Assembly (NCBI GenBank): GCA_020002185.1 | Contig: CM034531.1 | Span: forward strand, 42,031,867 to 42,095,866 | Reading direction: 5' to 3' | Source of the DNA: Paraescarpia echinospica | Lineage: Eukaryota; Annelida; Polychaeta; Sabellida; Siboglinidae | Length of the DNA: 64,000 nucleotides | Part shown: positions 1 through 11,574 of the stretch, piece after piece | How positions within the stretch are numbered: the stretch's first letter is position 1 | Layout of the letters: every line of letters starts with the position of its first letter | Program-made: the position numbers and the translations under genes | The notes under the pieces: model-generated | What the model was told of the DNA's origin: nothing | Database searches by the model: none | The model's input: only the letters and a program-made list of their open reading frames with translations

Positions 1-753
1 ACAAATGTCGCGTGAATTTCAAATGCCGTATGATATTATTATTTCAAATTTATGCGATGTTTATTCGTCTCGTGTGCTTCTGGTACGAGCAAACTGAACA
101 ATAAAGAAACGTTCGGACAATCACATGGCACTGGTAACTCTTAGCGACCCACTCAACCTGGCTTGGCGATCCAAAAGTTATTAAGAACCGCTGGCGTAGA
201 TTAACAAGAGTGTCTTGCTAAATGAAAAGTTAGTTGGTTTCGCCCGTAAACGTAAATGTAATTCCACAGATAGTCATGACAATACAAAGAACGCTGGTAG
301 CATCTGTTGAAAGAATAACAATCGTTACAAACCAAATGTTCCATTTAATATATAAAAGACACTGTTCCAGGAGTATCAGAGTGCATTTTTAAAGACGCCA
401 GGTCAAACAAATTAATTCCGTTCGCTCTTCAGCGTCTAACAGACGTTCTATTTAAATTTAGAATTTTTAGCCAACTATATGGAAAATAAACGTTTCTTAG
501 TATACCCAAAATATTTATGAGAGTGGTTCGCATATATTGTCACAATATTTACACACAATTGTAGGGAATTGTTTATGAAACTAACAAGACTTGTGTGAAA
601 ATGTTACATTCGAACAGACGGACTCACGGAAGATCATACAATCATGGGAGGGTATTGCGATAAACTTCCGTTGTATATTAGTAAGATAACACATCGTGGT
701 CGTTATCATTATCGTCGCCCAAAATTCTGATCTCATTTGTACCATTATTTTAT
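1..753. other. Gene-poor 5' flank with a TATA-like box
   Basis: No coding segment is recognisable here. A TATA-like sequence (ATATAAAAGAC, about 346-356) lies some 400 bp upstream of the small peptide gene at 754. It could be that gene's promoter if a non-coding first exon exists, but no transcript evidence is available. Confidence 0.3.
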
Positions 754-1011
754 ATGGCACCTCAGAAAATGTATGCCTTTGTTATAGATATCGCTGTGTG
801 GCTTCTGGCCGCATCCCTGATCTCCACTTGTTGCGGCCAAACGGTGTTGCTGAGAGGCTGTCTAGGCGTATGCTGCATGTTGAGGAACGAGTGTATCCGG
901 ACTCGCGGCTGTGGTCGCGCGCATGGCCACCACGCACTAGACCGCTGTCTCGACAACTACGACTTGTGTGGCGCCGCGTGCGAGGAAGCGTTCGGCACCG
1001 GATACGTCTAG
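754..1011 (+). CDS. Small secreted cysteine-rich peptide, copy 1
   Basis: An 85-codon ORF. It begins with a short polar stretch and a hydrophobic segment (about residues 6-28) that looks like a signal peptide; a second in-frame ATG at 769 would give a tighter signal. The mature part has cysteines spaced C-x3-C-x6-C-x5-C-x11-C-x6-C-x3-C. The same framework, with x4 in the third gap, occurs in the - strand ORF at 5282-5545, so the two are paralogues. A poly(A) signal follows 118 bp after the stop. Paired CX3C motifs suggest a disulfide-linked helical hairpin secreted from the cell. I do not recognise the family and assign no function. The last CX3C lies ten residues from the end, so the frame looks complete rather than truncated. 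Confidence 0.6.
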   Translation: MAPQKMYAFVIDIAVWLLAASLISTCCGQTVLLRGCLGVCCMLRNECIRTRGCGRAHGHHALDRCLDNYDLCGAACEEAFGTGYV

Positions 1012-1128
1012 CAGTTTTCGTTACTAATCTGCATCCAGTCGGCGATCGGTTGCGACCATCAAGGGAAACTGCACAGTAACAACTGTATAGTAATGCATCA
1101 TCTATCTCACACATTCCTCACACGGGTA

Positions 1129-1134
1129 AATAAA
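1129..1134 (+). promoter_or_regulatory. Poly(A) signal AATAAA
   Basis: A canonical AATAAA lies 118 bp downstream of the stop of the cysteine-rich peptide gene, a usual distance for a short 3' UTR. It supports this frame as an expressed terminal exon. Confidence 0.5.
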
Positions 1135-1194
1135 ACAATACATTGCACTTATTGTAACATTTGTTCTGTTCCCTTCTGTTGGCCGTATATTTTT

Positions 1195-1275
1195 GGGTGC
1201 GCACGTGTGTGTGTGTATGCGTGTGTGCGTGTACGTGTGCGTGTGCGTGTGTATGTGTTTGTGTGTGAGTGCGTT
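1195..1275. repeat. GT-rich microsatellite
   Basis: Imperfect (GT)n with GTGC and GTAT variants. Overlapping ORFs here encode only low-complexity C/V/R or T/H strings and are not genes. Confidence 0.9.
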
Positions 1276-1956
1276 TGTGCGTATATGCATACATAGTATT
1301 ATTGCTGTATTACTACTCATAAGTAATATATATGAGCAGTCGGTTTTATACAACAATGTGCCATTTTGATCAAATCAGTGATACAAACGATGAAAAAGCA
1401 AGGCCTTGATGCCTTTGCTTACCGCTTTGGTAGCGAAACCACCGCTTTTTTTTCCACATTTTTGCGGGAGATTCTTTAAATAGACCGCGTTTAAGCCACC
1501 ATACTGCCAAACCGCAGTTTCCAAGAACGCAAACAATAATTTGTTCATTTCGAATTTAAAGATAAACAGTCAAATCAACATCACACGCAGAACGTGCACC
1601 AGAGTTAATTAGATGTAGCCTAAAATGGAAAGAGTCCTCCGTCAGGAGGGAAACCCCCTTCCATACTCCCGCTCGCGACCACAGGCCAGACCATTGGTGG
1701 CAGTTCTTTAATGGCGTTAGATCTACGGCTTTTTGTTCAAAGTCACTTGGTACATAGCGTGATTGCGGTATGCTGTGCGCGTGATCAGCACATTGGTCAG
1801 AGGTCACATTCCAGCAATCTTTTTAACATGATCTGATGATCGTAGTCTCTCGCTCAACTCTAATGTGAAGAGGCGTGTACTTATGGCTGGCAAGTTTGTT
1901 CACTCACTAGGTGTCGCTAGGTGCATGTTACGTATTCAACTGTTCAGTGTTTCTGC
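1276..1956. other. No recognised feature
   Basis: AT-rich sequence with no domain-bearing ORF in either strand and no clear repeat structure. Confidence 0.5.
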
Positions 1957-2050
1957 ATAATAGAGATGGCATATCGAGCTCGTCGCAATATAAAGTGGAT
2001 TACATAATCCACTTTATGTTGCGACGAGCTCGATATGCCATCTCTATTAT
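1957..2050. repeat. Near-perfect 94-bp palindrome (hairpin)
   Basis: Two 46-bp arms separated by two bases. The left arm runs 1957-2002 and the right arm 2005-2050. I see only one mismatch (CAATAT against the expected CAACAT). Folded as RNA it would be a long perfect stem; as DNA it is a cruciform-prone palindrome. It may be a tiny foldback element. The very short loop argues against a canonical microRNA precursor. Confidence 0.85.
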
Positions 2051-2415
2051 ATCGATTTATCATCTACTATTACACGATAGCTTGTTTATACTAATTCTTT
2101 ATTTGGTTTTGAAGAAATGATCATGCAAATTATTAAGTTACTTTTTTCCGGATGCCGTCTTGTTTCAGTTCTTCAAAGTGTATAACGCATTATAGGTTCG
2201 AACTGCCATTTTAATTATTACATTTAAATGCAATATTACTATCTAGAACTATGTAACACAGGAATATGCAACATCCAGCATATCTATGCATAACCAAGAA
2301 AACGAATCTTTGTAGCACATGTAACATTCTAATGGGCAATTTTATTTATAGTCAAAGAAGGTGTAGAACAAGCTGTTCATTTCTTTTTGTAATAACATAT
2401 ATATGTTTCTCATAG

Positions 2416-2490
2416 GACCGCTGATCGCGCGGTAGAGCGCCGGATTGTCGATAGAAGGGACGGTGGTTCGATTCCTTCTGCCGCCGTTTC
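2416..2490 (+). repeat. tRNA-like SINE head, degenerate
   Basis: The segment contains an A-box-like GCGGTAGAGCGC block and a B-box-like GGTTCGATTCC (2465-2475) at tRNA spacing, as in Pol III promoters of tRNA-derived SINEs. Acceptor stems do not pair and no CCA or functional cloverleaf can be drawn, so I call it a SINE remnant and not a tRNA gene. Confidence 0.55.
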
Positions 2491-2639
2491 GAAACTTATA
2501 CAATTTCTTTTACCTCACGTTGTCAGTGTCTTTCGGAAGAAAAACTAAACGCTGTTGGTCCCTTTTATCTGGTTTATGCAAGGGGAAGTAAAATATCCCA
2601 CACAGGAGGTAAATATTTAACCTGTGGTGGACTCACATA

Positions 2640-3400
2640 GTGGTGGTCTCTATTTCTAATCCCCTGGATCTTGCTCCCAGCGGCCGGAGTTGCTTCCCGG
2701 TCGGGCATGTGAGAGACGCCGAGCAGGCCCGGAGCTAAATATTGGAGATGTAACCCTGTCTCCAGCCTCCACCAAATTTTTGGAGGCTCAACCCCTAGCA
2801 GCCTCTGGCGCCTATATTTGCTAATTTAGGGCTTACTGACGTACGCCCGCAGTCCCTCCTGTAGCATAGGCCATCGACAACAGTTCTCCAGAGTCATTTG
2901 TCCTGGGCACTTCTCTCCAACTGTTCCATGTGTCTCCAATCTTTCTGGTGTCCGTGTGGAGGACCCTTTGCTAAGTATTCTTCTCGCTAAGGCCTCTTTT
3001 TCGCTTGCCTTGGGGATTTCATGTCAGAGCTTGTCTGACGATGCTTGACGCTGGTTTCCGGATCATGTGACTAAACCATCCCCACTTTCTTCTTCTGTTA
3101 TCATCTTCGGCAGGTAGTCGGTGTGTGCTCCTTCACAAGTCAGTGTTGCAGATCGTGTCTGGCCAGCGGATCTGGTGGATTCTTCTTAGGCAGTTGTTGA
3201 TAAAGGTGTGCACTTTGTAGAGGTAGCGTTGGTTGTCCTTCACGTCTCTGCTGTATACAGTAAGACTGACTTCGCATTGGAATTAAACAGCCGGATCTTC
3301 GTATGTAATGACAGCACCTTTGAGCTCCAGATGTTCTTGAGCTGTAAAAATGCTACTTTCGCCTTGCCAATCCTCTGACATCTTCATCAGAATCAGAATC
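2640..3400 (-). pseudogene. LINE fragment, RT C-terminal region (CFDP2-like family)
   Basis: On the minus strand, broken frames encode the C-terminal end of a non-LTR reverse transcriptase. Recognisable blocks are the 'YKVHTFINNCLRRI' and 'QALTWNPQGKRKRG' types that follow the RT domain. The same C-terminal layout closes the larger LINE at 13.4-16.6 kb, so this is a 3' fragment of a related element. Several frameshifts and stops show it is inactive. Confidence 0.7.
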
Positions 3401-3779
3401 AATTTATTTGACCTATAAATACGATACATATACAACGAATAACGTAAGTAATAGATAAGGTCGGGATACTCCCATTAAGATATGTAATATCGTTAGCACA
3501 GGAGCCACCCCATAAATATAAACAACAACAACATTTTTATAGTTGATAATTACTGAATGTATCAACATGCATACATAATACAAGGACTGATTATATGTAC
3601 TCGTGCACACATTGACGTACATATGGATACTTAAGTGTACATTTCAATACGTATTACGAATTACAAATAAAGCAATTATAGATACGACAACTGGATTCAT
3701 AATTTAAAATAAAAACGTTTTTTGTGTATGTTGAAAAACCATATATAGACTGTGGGTGTAAATTTTATTAATGATAATA

Positions 3780-4480
3780 CTTGGTGTATTGTTAACTGTC
3801 TCTACTATGTTGTGTCTAATGCATTTTTTTTCGCAAATTCATGTTTGAATCTGGACATATACAGATTATTTCTTTCACGTGTGCAGTGCTGATGAATATC
3901 ATAGATGTGTGTGTTTGGAAAAACATTGAATTAGTAGATAAAAGATTGTTAATTAATTTATAGTAAAATTTTAATTGTTGCATTTTATAAATGTCATCCA
4001 ACTTTAGCAACTGACGTCTTTTAAAAATAGGACTTGTGTGAGCATTGTATTTACTTAAGGATATTATTCGTATTGCTTTGTTCTGTAATTTGAAAATTCG
4101 ATGTGCCTGATGACCCCATAAAAGTAAGCCATAATTAATATGAGGGAGAATAAGAGCATTGTACATAATATATAATGTATTAGGTGGTAAAAAGTGTTTA
4201 AGTTTATTTAGTATGCCTATTGTTTTAGATATTTTATTTGCTATTTTGTTTGTATGACTCTGCCAGTTTAAATGGTTATTTATTATGATGCCTAAAAAAT
4301 TGAAATCATTTACACATTCAATGATGCCCCATCTATTTGTATACAGGGTATTCTACTTTCTTTTGAGGCATATACAAAATCATGAATTTAGTATTTTTTG
4401 CATTTAGTGACATTTTATTAGCTTTCAACCAATTGCTAATCTTTGTTAGTTCTTTGTTAATAATTTCATTTCGCATTTGG
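3780..4480 (-). pseudogene. LINE 3' fragment, end of reverse transcriptase
   Basis: The 116-codon ORF at 3816-4166 and upstream frames to about 4480 encode the post-catalytic part of a non-LTR reverse transcriptase. Visible blocks are 'NWQSHTNKIA', 'LPHINYGLLLWG' and 'LQNKAIRIISLSKYNAH', all typical of jockey-superfamily RT C-termini. The endonuclease and catalytic palm are absent, so this is a 5'-truncated copy. The region 3400-3780 is probably its 3' UTR. Confidence 0.75.
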
Positions 4481-4499
4481 CCTTCTGTGCCGCCCAACC

Positions 4500-5281
4500 T
4501 TTTCGATGACACTCTCTACTGTTTGTAATATTCGAAATATAAAAAGTGTATGTACATTTTATTGTGCAGGATGTAAGTGCCCACATACAGACATACAGGT
4601 ATTGGAAATCGCCATGTGTACAATACCTGGAAACATTCTCTTGAACTGGAAACATTCTCTTGAATATACTTGTACACATAGTATTTCTACATTTATTTTA
4701 ATGAGGACATAATATGTGTTGCTGCTCATTTGTCTGAAATAAATTACACTGTGATCGCCGACATAACTACCTCACCACTTATTTGTGTTTGTGTCCACCG
4801 TTAAGACGGGTTCATAACGCAGTTTAGAGGCCAGCGGATTCGACCAATAGACCGCTAGAATGCACATTCAACACTTTGCTGATTTTGTTTCTACAAGAAG
4901 CGCCAAACAGCTTCGTGGATGACAGAAAACTATCTACACCAACCCAAAAGACGAGCTTAAATCCGCCCTGACTACCCAGTTGGGAAATCTTTTCATTTAT
5001 TCTATACTGATAGGGGGTGGGGTACTGTTAGATATTTTTCGCCGTAAGTTCATCTCTTCTTCAGCTTCTCCGCCTCGACTAATGAGATCGAAAGACCTGG
5101 GAGGGGTGTGCTGTTGAACATTTTCGCCGCCATGTCGCCGTAACTTCAGCTTATTCTGACCTAAACGTGGTTACAGAAATGTCTAGGGGCGCACGTAACG
5201 GGGTCCATTTAAAAGGTCTCCAAAGGTATAGGGGGTACGTGCCCCTTTTCCCTCTGGATCCGCCTATGGATACAGTTATGT
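4500..5281. other. No recognised feature
   Basis: No supported gene. A TTTATT at 4996-5001 could be a poly(A) signal for the minus-strand peptide gene at 5282-5545, but at about 280 bp distance this is weak. Confidence 0.4.
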
Positions 5282-5545
5282 TTAATCTGTACTGTACGAC
5301 CTACAACCCATCAGACAGTTAATCCTGAGTTGCTCGCATTTCTTGTACGCCGACTCGTCATATTTACGCCCGCACATATTCCTAAGACACAACATCGTCC
5401 TGATGCGGCACGCGTTCACACACAGCAGGAACAGAGGGGTGGTGTTTTCCACGCAGTTGACGCCGACGTCTCTCAGAATGAGGACTACGATGAAAACCTG
5501 CAACAACAACAACATAATACTATTAAGCGTATAAAGGCCGTTCAT
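5282..5545 (-). CDS. Small secreted cysteine-rich peptide, copy 2
   Basis: An 87-codon ORF with a strongly hydrophobic N-terminus (about residues 9-29, LLLLL and IVVLIL runs) acting as a signal peptide or anchor. The mature part has spacing C-x3-C-x6-C-x4-C-x11-C-x6-C-x3-C, which matches the peptide at 754-1011 except for one residue in the third gap. An extra cysteine lies just after the signal region. Sequence identity between the copies outside the cysteines is low, so the duplication is old or the peptides evolve fast. The two genes lie 4.3 kb apart on opposite strands. Secretion is inferred; function is unknown. Confidence 0.6.
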   Translation of the reverse strand: MNGLYTLNSIMLLLLQVFIVVLILRDVGVNCVENTTPLFLLCVNACRIRTMLCLRNMCGRKYDESAYKKCEQLRINCLMGCRSYSTD

Positions 5546-6190
5546 TGTTACCGTAAAATCACGTTATGTAGTATTATTTTCACATGCGCGCAATGTACTC
5601 TATTCAGTAATAGGAAGCAGTCACGACTTCATATACGGACGTGTGTGATTATGGCGGAACTAATATAATTAGTATCATTGTGATCATTGCGTGCATGTGA
5701 TCATTTTATAAGAGGTTCTGATATCCAGAACAGCGTCTCAGTGCATTAATGTATGTTCTGCTCGATAGATGGCGGCACTATATATATTTATTTCCCAGCA
5801 ATAAGTGATAACGACCAACTCACCAACATACTATCCATAATGCTTTTTGTGAAAAGGTAAATTACATGGATACGCAGCATCGTCTTGCGCATAATAAGTG
5901 AGGTGTGTGTGGCCACGGCATGACCGAAGCAACTCCAACTGCAACAAACTCCGTGGCACACTTCATCACTACGTATGTCAGCTGATTAGTGCAGACAAGC
6001 ACGTTAACGTTCTCGATTAATATGCATATTATTCATATTCATTCTCAACGGGTTAACATTATAGGATGAAATTATGATCTGTGTTACTGCGTTCGACATT
6101 GGAGACTAGTGTGACGATAGCGTTTCATCTTTCCCCCCATATGTGTCACTAACATGCTTGCTGGACAAATATTTGAAGCATGTCCCAACT
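5546..6190. other. No recognised feature
   Basis: No coding similarity or repeat structure that I can support; this is the upstream region of the minus-strand peptide gene. Confidence 0.4.
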
Positions 6191-7356
6191 TCATGATGAG
6201 CTCGGAGCGTCAAGTAAAATTTGGATAAAATTAGAGATTATGTAAATGAACTAAAAATCCCGTTTAATATTACAGCTATATCGGAAACGTGGTTAAATTC
6301 TGATGATTGCATTGATTTATTGTTAAGCGGGTATGATGTTATTTACAGAAATAGAGAAAATAAGAAAGGTGGCGGAGTGACTATTTGTGTTAACGAATCT
6401 ATAGTGTTCAAGGTAATATAGACCGTGTCTATGGTAGTTGATGACATACTGGAATGTATTACAGTCGAATTACGTATAGGAAATAGAAAAACATTATAGT
6501 TTGTTCTATATATAGAGCACCAGGAACAGATGTTGATACGTTTTACTGCTCTTGAATTAATGATCAAAACGGTTACGGACACTAACAAAACAATATTTTT
6601 AAGTGGTGATTTGAATATAGATCTTCTAAAATACAACAGAGGTACCAGACATTTTGTGGATACGTTGTTCAGTGGGGGTGTGTATCCCTTAATCGATAAG
6701 CTTAGCCGAATTATAGATTATAGTGCAACTTTAATCGATGACATTTTCACAAATGAATTTAATAGTAATGATACCAGCGTGTTACTTATATATGATATTA
6801 GTGATAATTTACCTGTATTCTGTGGTTTAATTATTCAGATATAAACAGAATCACTGAACAAAAATATAGATTTACCAGAAAATTGAGTGATGATCGTATA
6901 GAATCCTTTAAAAATTATCTATCTGAAGTAAACTGGGATAAAGTTTTAAAATATAACGATGCAGATATAGCCTATTCTCATTGTATAGACATATTCACAC
7001 CCGATTGTATGATAAGAACTGTCCAATTAAGAGAGTGTGCACAGATAGACCTTTTACGAAGAGCAAACCCTGGTTCACCAACGGTTTGCGCAATGCTTGT
7101 AAAAAGAAATATAATCTGTACAAACAGTTCTTGCCGTATAGAACAACCACGTCTAAATGTAAACAACTTACAAAAATAAACTTACCTCTATTCTCAGATT
7201 TTGGGAAAAAGAGTATTATAATAAATTACTGGTTAAAGAAAAATATAATGTAAAGGGTACATGGAAAATTCAATTCATTCAATTTAAATTCAATTATAAA
7301 GAAACAACAACACCATTCATGTTACACAAAATTCCTTCATTAGTAATGGTAGATTA

Positions 7357-7623
7357 ACAAGAAATAAAACATATTGGTAATGGTTTCAATGATTTCTTCG
7401 TAAATGTGGGGCCACATTTCGCAAAAAACATAACAGTACCAAATTGAAACATTTGTTATTTATAAAATACAAACTCCAGCACGATATTCTTAGCTGGAGT
7501 AGGTGAACATATATATATATAATTATTAAAAAGGTGGTTTCCAGCACGATATTCTTAGCTGGAGTAGGTGAACATATATATATATATAATTATTAAAAAG
7601 GTGGTTTCCAACGTTGTAAGACC

Positions 7624-7695
<72 letters not shown>

Positions 7696-7958
7696 AAACG
7701 GTCTTACAACGTTGGAAACCACCTTTTTAATAATTATCATATCAACATTGTCATATCCTGAAAACTTTTTTATGTTTGCAACTTCTAACAATATTCGTTA
7801 TTTCCTATTCATCTACTCCAGCTAAGAATATCGTGCTGGAGTTTGTATTTTATAAATAAAAAAAATTTCAATTTGGTACTGTTATGTTTTTTGCGAAATG
7901 TGGCCCCACATTTACGAAGAAATCATTGAAACCATTACCAATATGTTTTATTTCTTGT
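7357..7958. repeat. Large imperfect palindrome inside the LINE
   Basis: The outer arms 7357-7478 and about 7812-7958 are inverted copies of LINE coding sequence (the 'FFVNVGPHFAKN' block). Inner arms around 7590-7630 and 7694-7736 are also inverted copies. A 65-70 bp unit with the small hairpin CTCCAGC...GCTGGAG is duplicated in tandem only on the left (7478-7541 and 7542-7608). The centre is an (AT)n(GT)n microsatellite (7627-7697). About 75 bp on the right has no partner. Confidence 0.8.
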
Positions 7959-8204
7959 ATATATATATATATATATATATGTAACAAATCATTTAGTTGT
8001 GATGTATTTCCCAGTAAAAGGAAAGTTACTAAAGAAATCCCTATATTTAAAGCTGGTGAAAAAAATGTTTTTACTAACTATAGATCAATATCTCTACTTC
8101 CGCATTGTCAAAAAATATAAGAAAAATTATTTAATGATAGGCTAGATAAATCCTTAGACAAATATGATATTTTAAGTAGCAGTCAATGTGGGTTTAGGAA
8201 AAAG

Positions 8205-8882
8205 ATGTCCACTTCAACGGCCCTATTAGAACTAATTGGAAATATTACTACTGCCTTAGACCAAAAATGTACAATTGGTGTATATATTAATTTGAAAAAG
8301 GCATTTGATACGATTGATCATAATTTATTACTTAGAAAATTAGAAGCTTATTGTATTAGAGGGATGGCCAATGAGTGGCTGAAGAGTTACTTGCATAACA
8401 GACAACAGAATGTCAGCTTTGACGACTGCAATTCGGATTTATTACAAGTGTTATGTGGGGTACCACAAGGCTCCATTCTGGGCCAAAAACTATTTATATT
8501 ATACATAAATGGTATACGTAATATTTCAGAAATAAACAAATTCATTCTTTTCGCTGACGACACACATGTATTTTGTTCTGGGAAGGATCCAACTCAGCTA
8601 AGCAAAGTTGTCAGCAATGAACTACACAAGTCACATGTCTGGTTTGCAGTAAATAGATTATCCCCAAATGTTGCGAAGACAAACTACGTTGTTGTTTACC
8701 AATTGTCATACAAACTACGTTGTTGTTTACCAACTGTCATACAAACTACGTTGTTCTTTACCAACTGTCATACAAACTATGTTGTTCTTTACCAACTGTC
8801 ATACAAACTATGTTGTTCTTTACCAACTGTCATACAAAATCAACTATTGATGTACAAAATTATAACACATCCATTGACATAG
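8205..8882 (+). pseudogene. LINE reverse transcriptase, catalytic segment
   Basis: This 225-codon frame holds the best-preserved part of the RT: the fingers/palm motif 'KKAFDTIDH', the 'GVPQGSILG' motif and the YxDD equivalent 'FADDT' (about residue 120). The last 60 codons are translated from a 31-bp minisatellite, so the frame is not a genuine protein end. It belongs to the LINE at 6.2-9.5 kb, and the minisatellite plus flanking frameshifts make it inactive. Confidence 0.75.
8691..8838. repeat. 31-bp minisatellite, about five copies
   Basis: Tandem units starting ACAAACTACG and ending CCAACTGTCAT, with a few point differences (TACG/TATG, GTTTACC/CTTTACC). The unit is not a multiple of three, so it opens ORFs in more than one frame. 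It interrupts the LINE reverse transcriptase. Confidence 0.9.
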
Positions 8883-9480
8883 TATATGTTACAAAGTTTT
8901 TAGGAGTCTTAATGGGAGATACGCTTAACTGGAAAGATCATGATAAAGTCTAAGCTATTAAAATTCATTGCCATTATATATATACATATATATATATTGG
9001 GCAAAACATCCGCTTGATACAAAATCGCTTGTTATACTGTATTGTTCACTATTTCTCCCGTATTTATCGTACTGCTGCGAAGTTTGGGGAAATGCGCATC
9101 AATCTTTTATTAATGCCGTTTATATATTACAAACAAGTTGTCAGAATAATTTGTAATAAGAAATCATTAAGTCGTACTAATGCACTATTTTGTGACCTAG
9201 GCATTTTTAAACTTCACGACTTAATAAAATTAAGAATTTCTATCGTAATGTTTAAAGCTAACAATACAGTGTCGCATGATAACCTGAAATTATTTTCAAT
9301 GCAAAATATACTACACAGTATGTAGCACGCCAGAGGAATACATTGAAACATGTATATGCACGAACTACTTTAAAGACTAAGTGTATATCTGTCTATGGTG
9401 TTAAATTGTGGAACTGTCTGTAAGATAATATAAAACAAGTTCAGTTTCAATCAGAAATCTAAAAAAAATGATACACAAGT

Positions 9481-10165
9481 TACTTCCTTGAAGCGTACCA
9501 ATTATAGCTGAATTGTTTATTGTTACTGATTAGAACTCACCTGGAAGTGTGACTGTAGTAATGGTTTCCACCAGTAATAGCATATGCTTTAATTACTTAA
9601 GTTGTACTACAATGTGTTTACTATAATGCACGTGTGGTATTATTGATCTTGGGGGAAAGTGCCAAATAAGCAATGCTAATATTTGATTCTACCTGGTGGT
9701 TAATGGATGGCTTAACTTGGTCGCCAATACGTGGCTCTACCTGAAGGTCAGTAGGTGGCTACATCCGATTGCCAACAGCCGCTTCCGACTCAAACGCAAT
9801 ATTGAATATTCTGTTCTATCCGATCGAAATACTGGATTGTATCTGGTGGTCAGTGTGATTGACTATATTTGATGGTTTACATGTTCTGTTGCTATTAATA
9901 AGTCGTTTGTTTACCGCAAAAAAACATAATTAAAGAGACACGTTGCAAAATAGGCTATGATTGAACTTCGTACACGGAAGATGCGCGGAATCGTGCTTCA
10001 CTTACGAACACTTACAAGTATTGTGGTGAGAGCACGCATACGCATAGCGAACCTGCAACGCAGACAACCGGTGCTCTGGTCACGTCATTCATTTATAATA
10101 TACAACAGTTTGATATTATGTTGTACATAGGTAACATTTTTACATTGGCTGTACTACAAGTAACT
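9481..10165. other. No recognised feature
   Basis: Weak imperfect repeats of a TACCTGGTGGTTA-like phrase occur between 9680 and 9860. No gene is supported. Confidence 0.4.
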
Positions 10166-10167
10166 GA

Positions 10168-10169
<2 letters not shown>

Positions 10170-10207
<38 letters not shown>

Positions 10208-10665
10208 TATGTTTCAATGTATTCTTCTGGCGTTTTGTGTTTTATATATATATATATATATATATCCACACCCTCTCCCTCCCTCTCTCTCTCTCTCTCA
10301 CTCACTCACTCACTCACTCACTCACTCACTCACTCACTCACTCACTCACTCACTCACTCACTCACTCACTCACTCACTCACTCGCTCACTCACTCACTCA
10401 CTCACTCACTCACTCACTCACTCACTCACTCACTCACTCACTCACTCACTCACTCACTCACTCACTCACTCCTCCCTCCCTTCCTCCCTCCCTCCCCCCC
10501 TCCCTCCCTCCCTCCCTCCTCTCCCTCCCTCCCTCCCTCCCTCCCTCCCTCCCTCCCTCCCTCCCTCCCTCTCCCTCCCTCCCTCCCTCCCTCCCTCCCT
10601 CCCTCCCTCCCTCCCTCTCTCCCTCCCTCCCCCCTCTCTCTCTCTGTCTCTTTCTCTATATATAT
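10170..10665. repeat. Compound microsatellite: (AT)n, (CTCA)n, (CTCC)n
   Basis: (AT)n at 10172-10200 and 10243-10265 is followed by about 175 bp of nearly pure (CTCA)n, with one CTCG interruption near 10381, then about 165 bp of (CTCC)n variants. Three long overlapping ORFs here encode only THSL and PPSL repeats; they are artefacts of the repeat. Confidence 0.95.
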
Positions 10666-11543
10666 ATGTATATATCTTTCTATTTACACTGTGTTTGCTT
10701 TAACATTTCGCCTTCCTCCTTTTCTATCACCCACTTCTTTTTACATTCTAAGGTTATCAATCGTTCTTCAACCATTCTCTGCATATCACATGATCTCAGT
10801 CTGCTCTCAACTATTTTCAGTTTCAGATGTTTCTATCACTTCTGTGATGTCTTCTGTCTTACTTAGACTATCTTCTCGGGTCACGTTACACATTCCCCCA
10901 ACCCACATAGACATACACAGGCTGGTACTCGCAAGCTTCCGATACTTTTCCCGTTAGTTGTTTCCCATATACTGCCTTCCTCCCTATGCAGTAACACTTC
11001 TTATCGTTTAGAAAATGTGTTTTTGTTGACATAATGTCCATGTTTACCCCTGACGTCATATGGGTTATCTTTCTTATAGCACGTAACGGTTATGTTGGGC
11101 AGCTACGTCGTGCGCATACACCCGCAATATATACCCGAAGGATATGTTTCATGTACACATACTGCATACGAACGACTTAAGACTATCATCGCACGCCAGG
11201 GATGTCACTACGTACACTACCCTGGCAGATCTCCTACGCATTGTATGGACGCTAGCTGAATCAAACTCATAATTGACTTCGCCGTATCACCCGCGAGAAC
11301 AGTGCAGACACTCGTCTGACTCGCGCCCAATTTCCAGAAATCCCAATATAATTACCCATTCGACCATTTGTACAAGCCGCTGAACGGTATTGTGTATTCA
11401 AATAATTACAGCTCCCCTGGCGCGCTAGGATGCTGAAGACCGTTTAAAGTTTAAATATATCGCATTTATACATGAAGCAATATTAACTTACTGAATAACT
11501 TCACAATCCCATATGTACGCACGCACGCACGCACACACGCACG

Positions 11544-11574
<31 letters not shown>

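Larger units (their letters stand above)
6200..9480 (+). mobile_element. Decayed jockey-superfamily LINE
   Basis: A non-LTR retrotransposon in broken frames. The endonuclease part (about 6200-7250) shows 'ISETWL', 'KKGGGVTI', 'SGDLNIDLL' and a degenerate 'YDISDNLP'. The reverse transcriptase part (about 7990-9330) shows 'KKAFDTIDHNLL', 'CGVPQGSILG' and the catalytic 'LFADDTHVFCS'. Between them is a large palindrome (7357-7958), and the RT is interrupted by a 31-bp minisatellite (8691-8838). At least six frame changes make it non-functional. The clade is not resolved beyond the jockey/CR1/L2 group. Confidence 0.8.

Noticed and set aside
1957..2050. MicroRNA precursor
   Set aside because: A two-base loop and a 46-bp almost perfect stem are unlike animal pre-miRNAs; no small-RNA evidence is available.
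2416..2490. Functional tRNA gene
   Set aside because: A- and B-box-like words are present but the arms do not form a cloverleaf; a SINE head fits better.
10118..10957. Long ORF of 279 codons
   Set aside because: It is translated from (CTCA)n and (CTCC)n microsatellites and reads in all forward frames.
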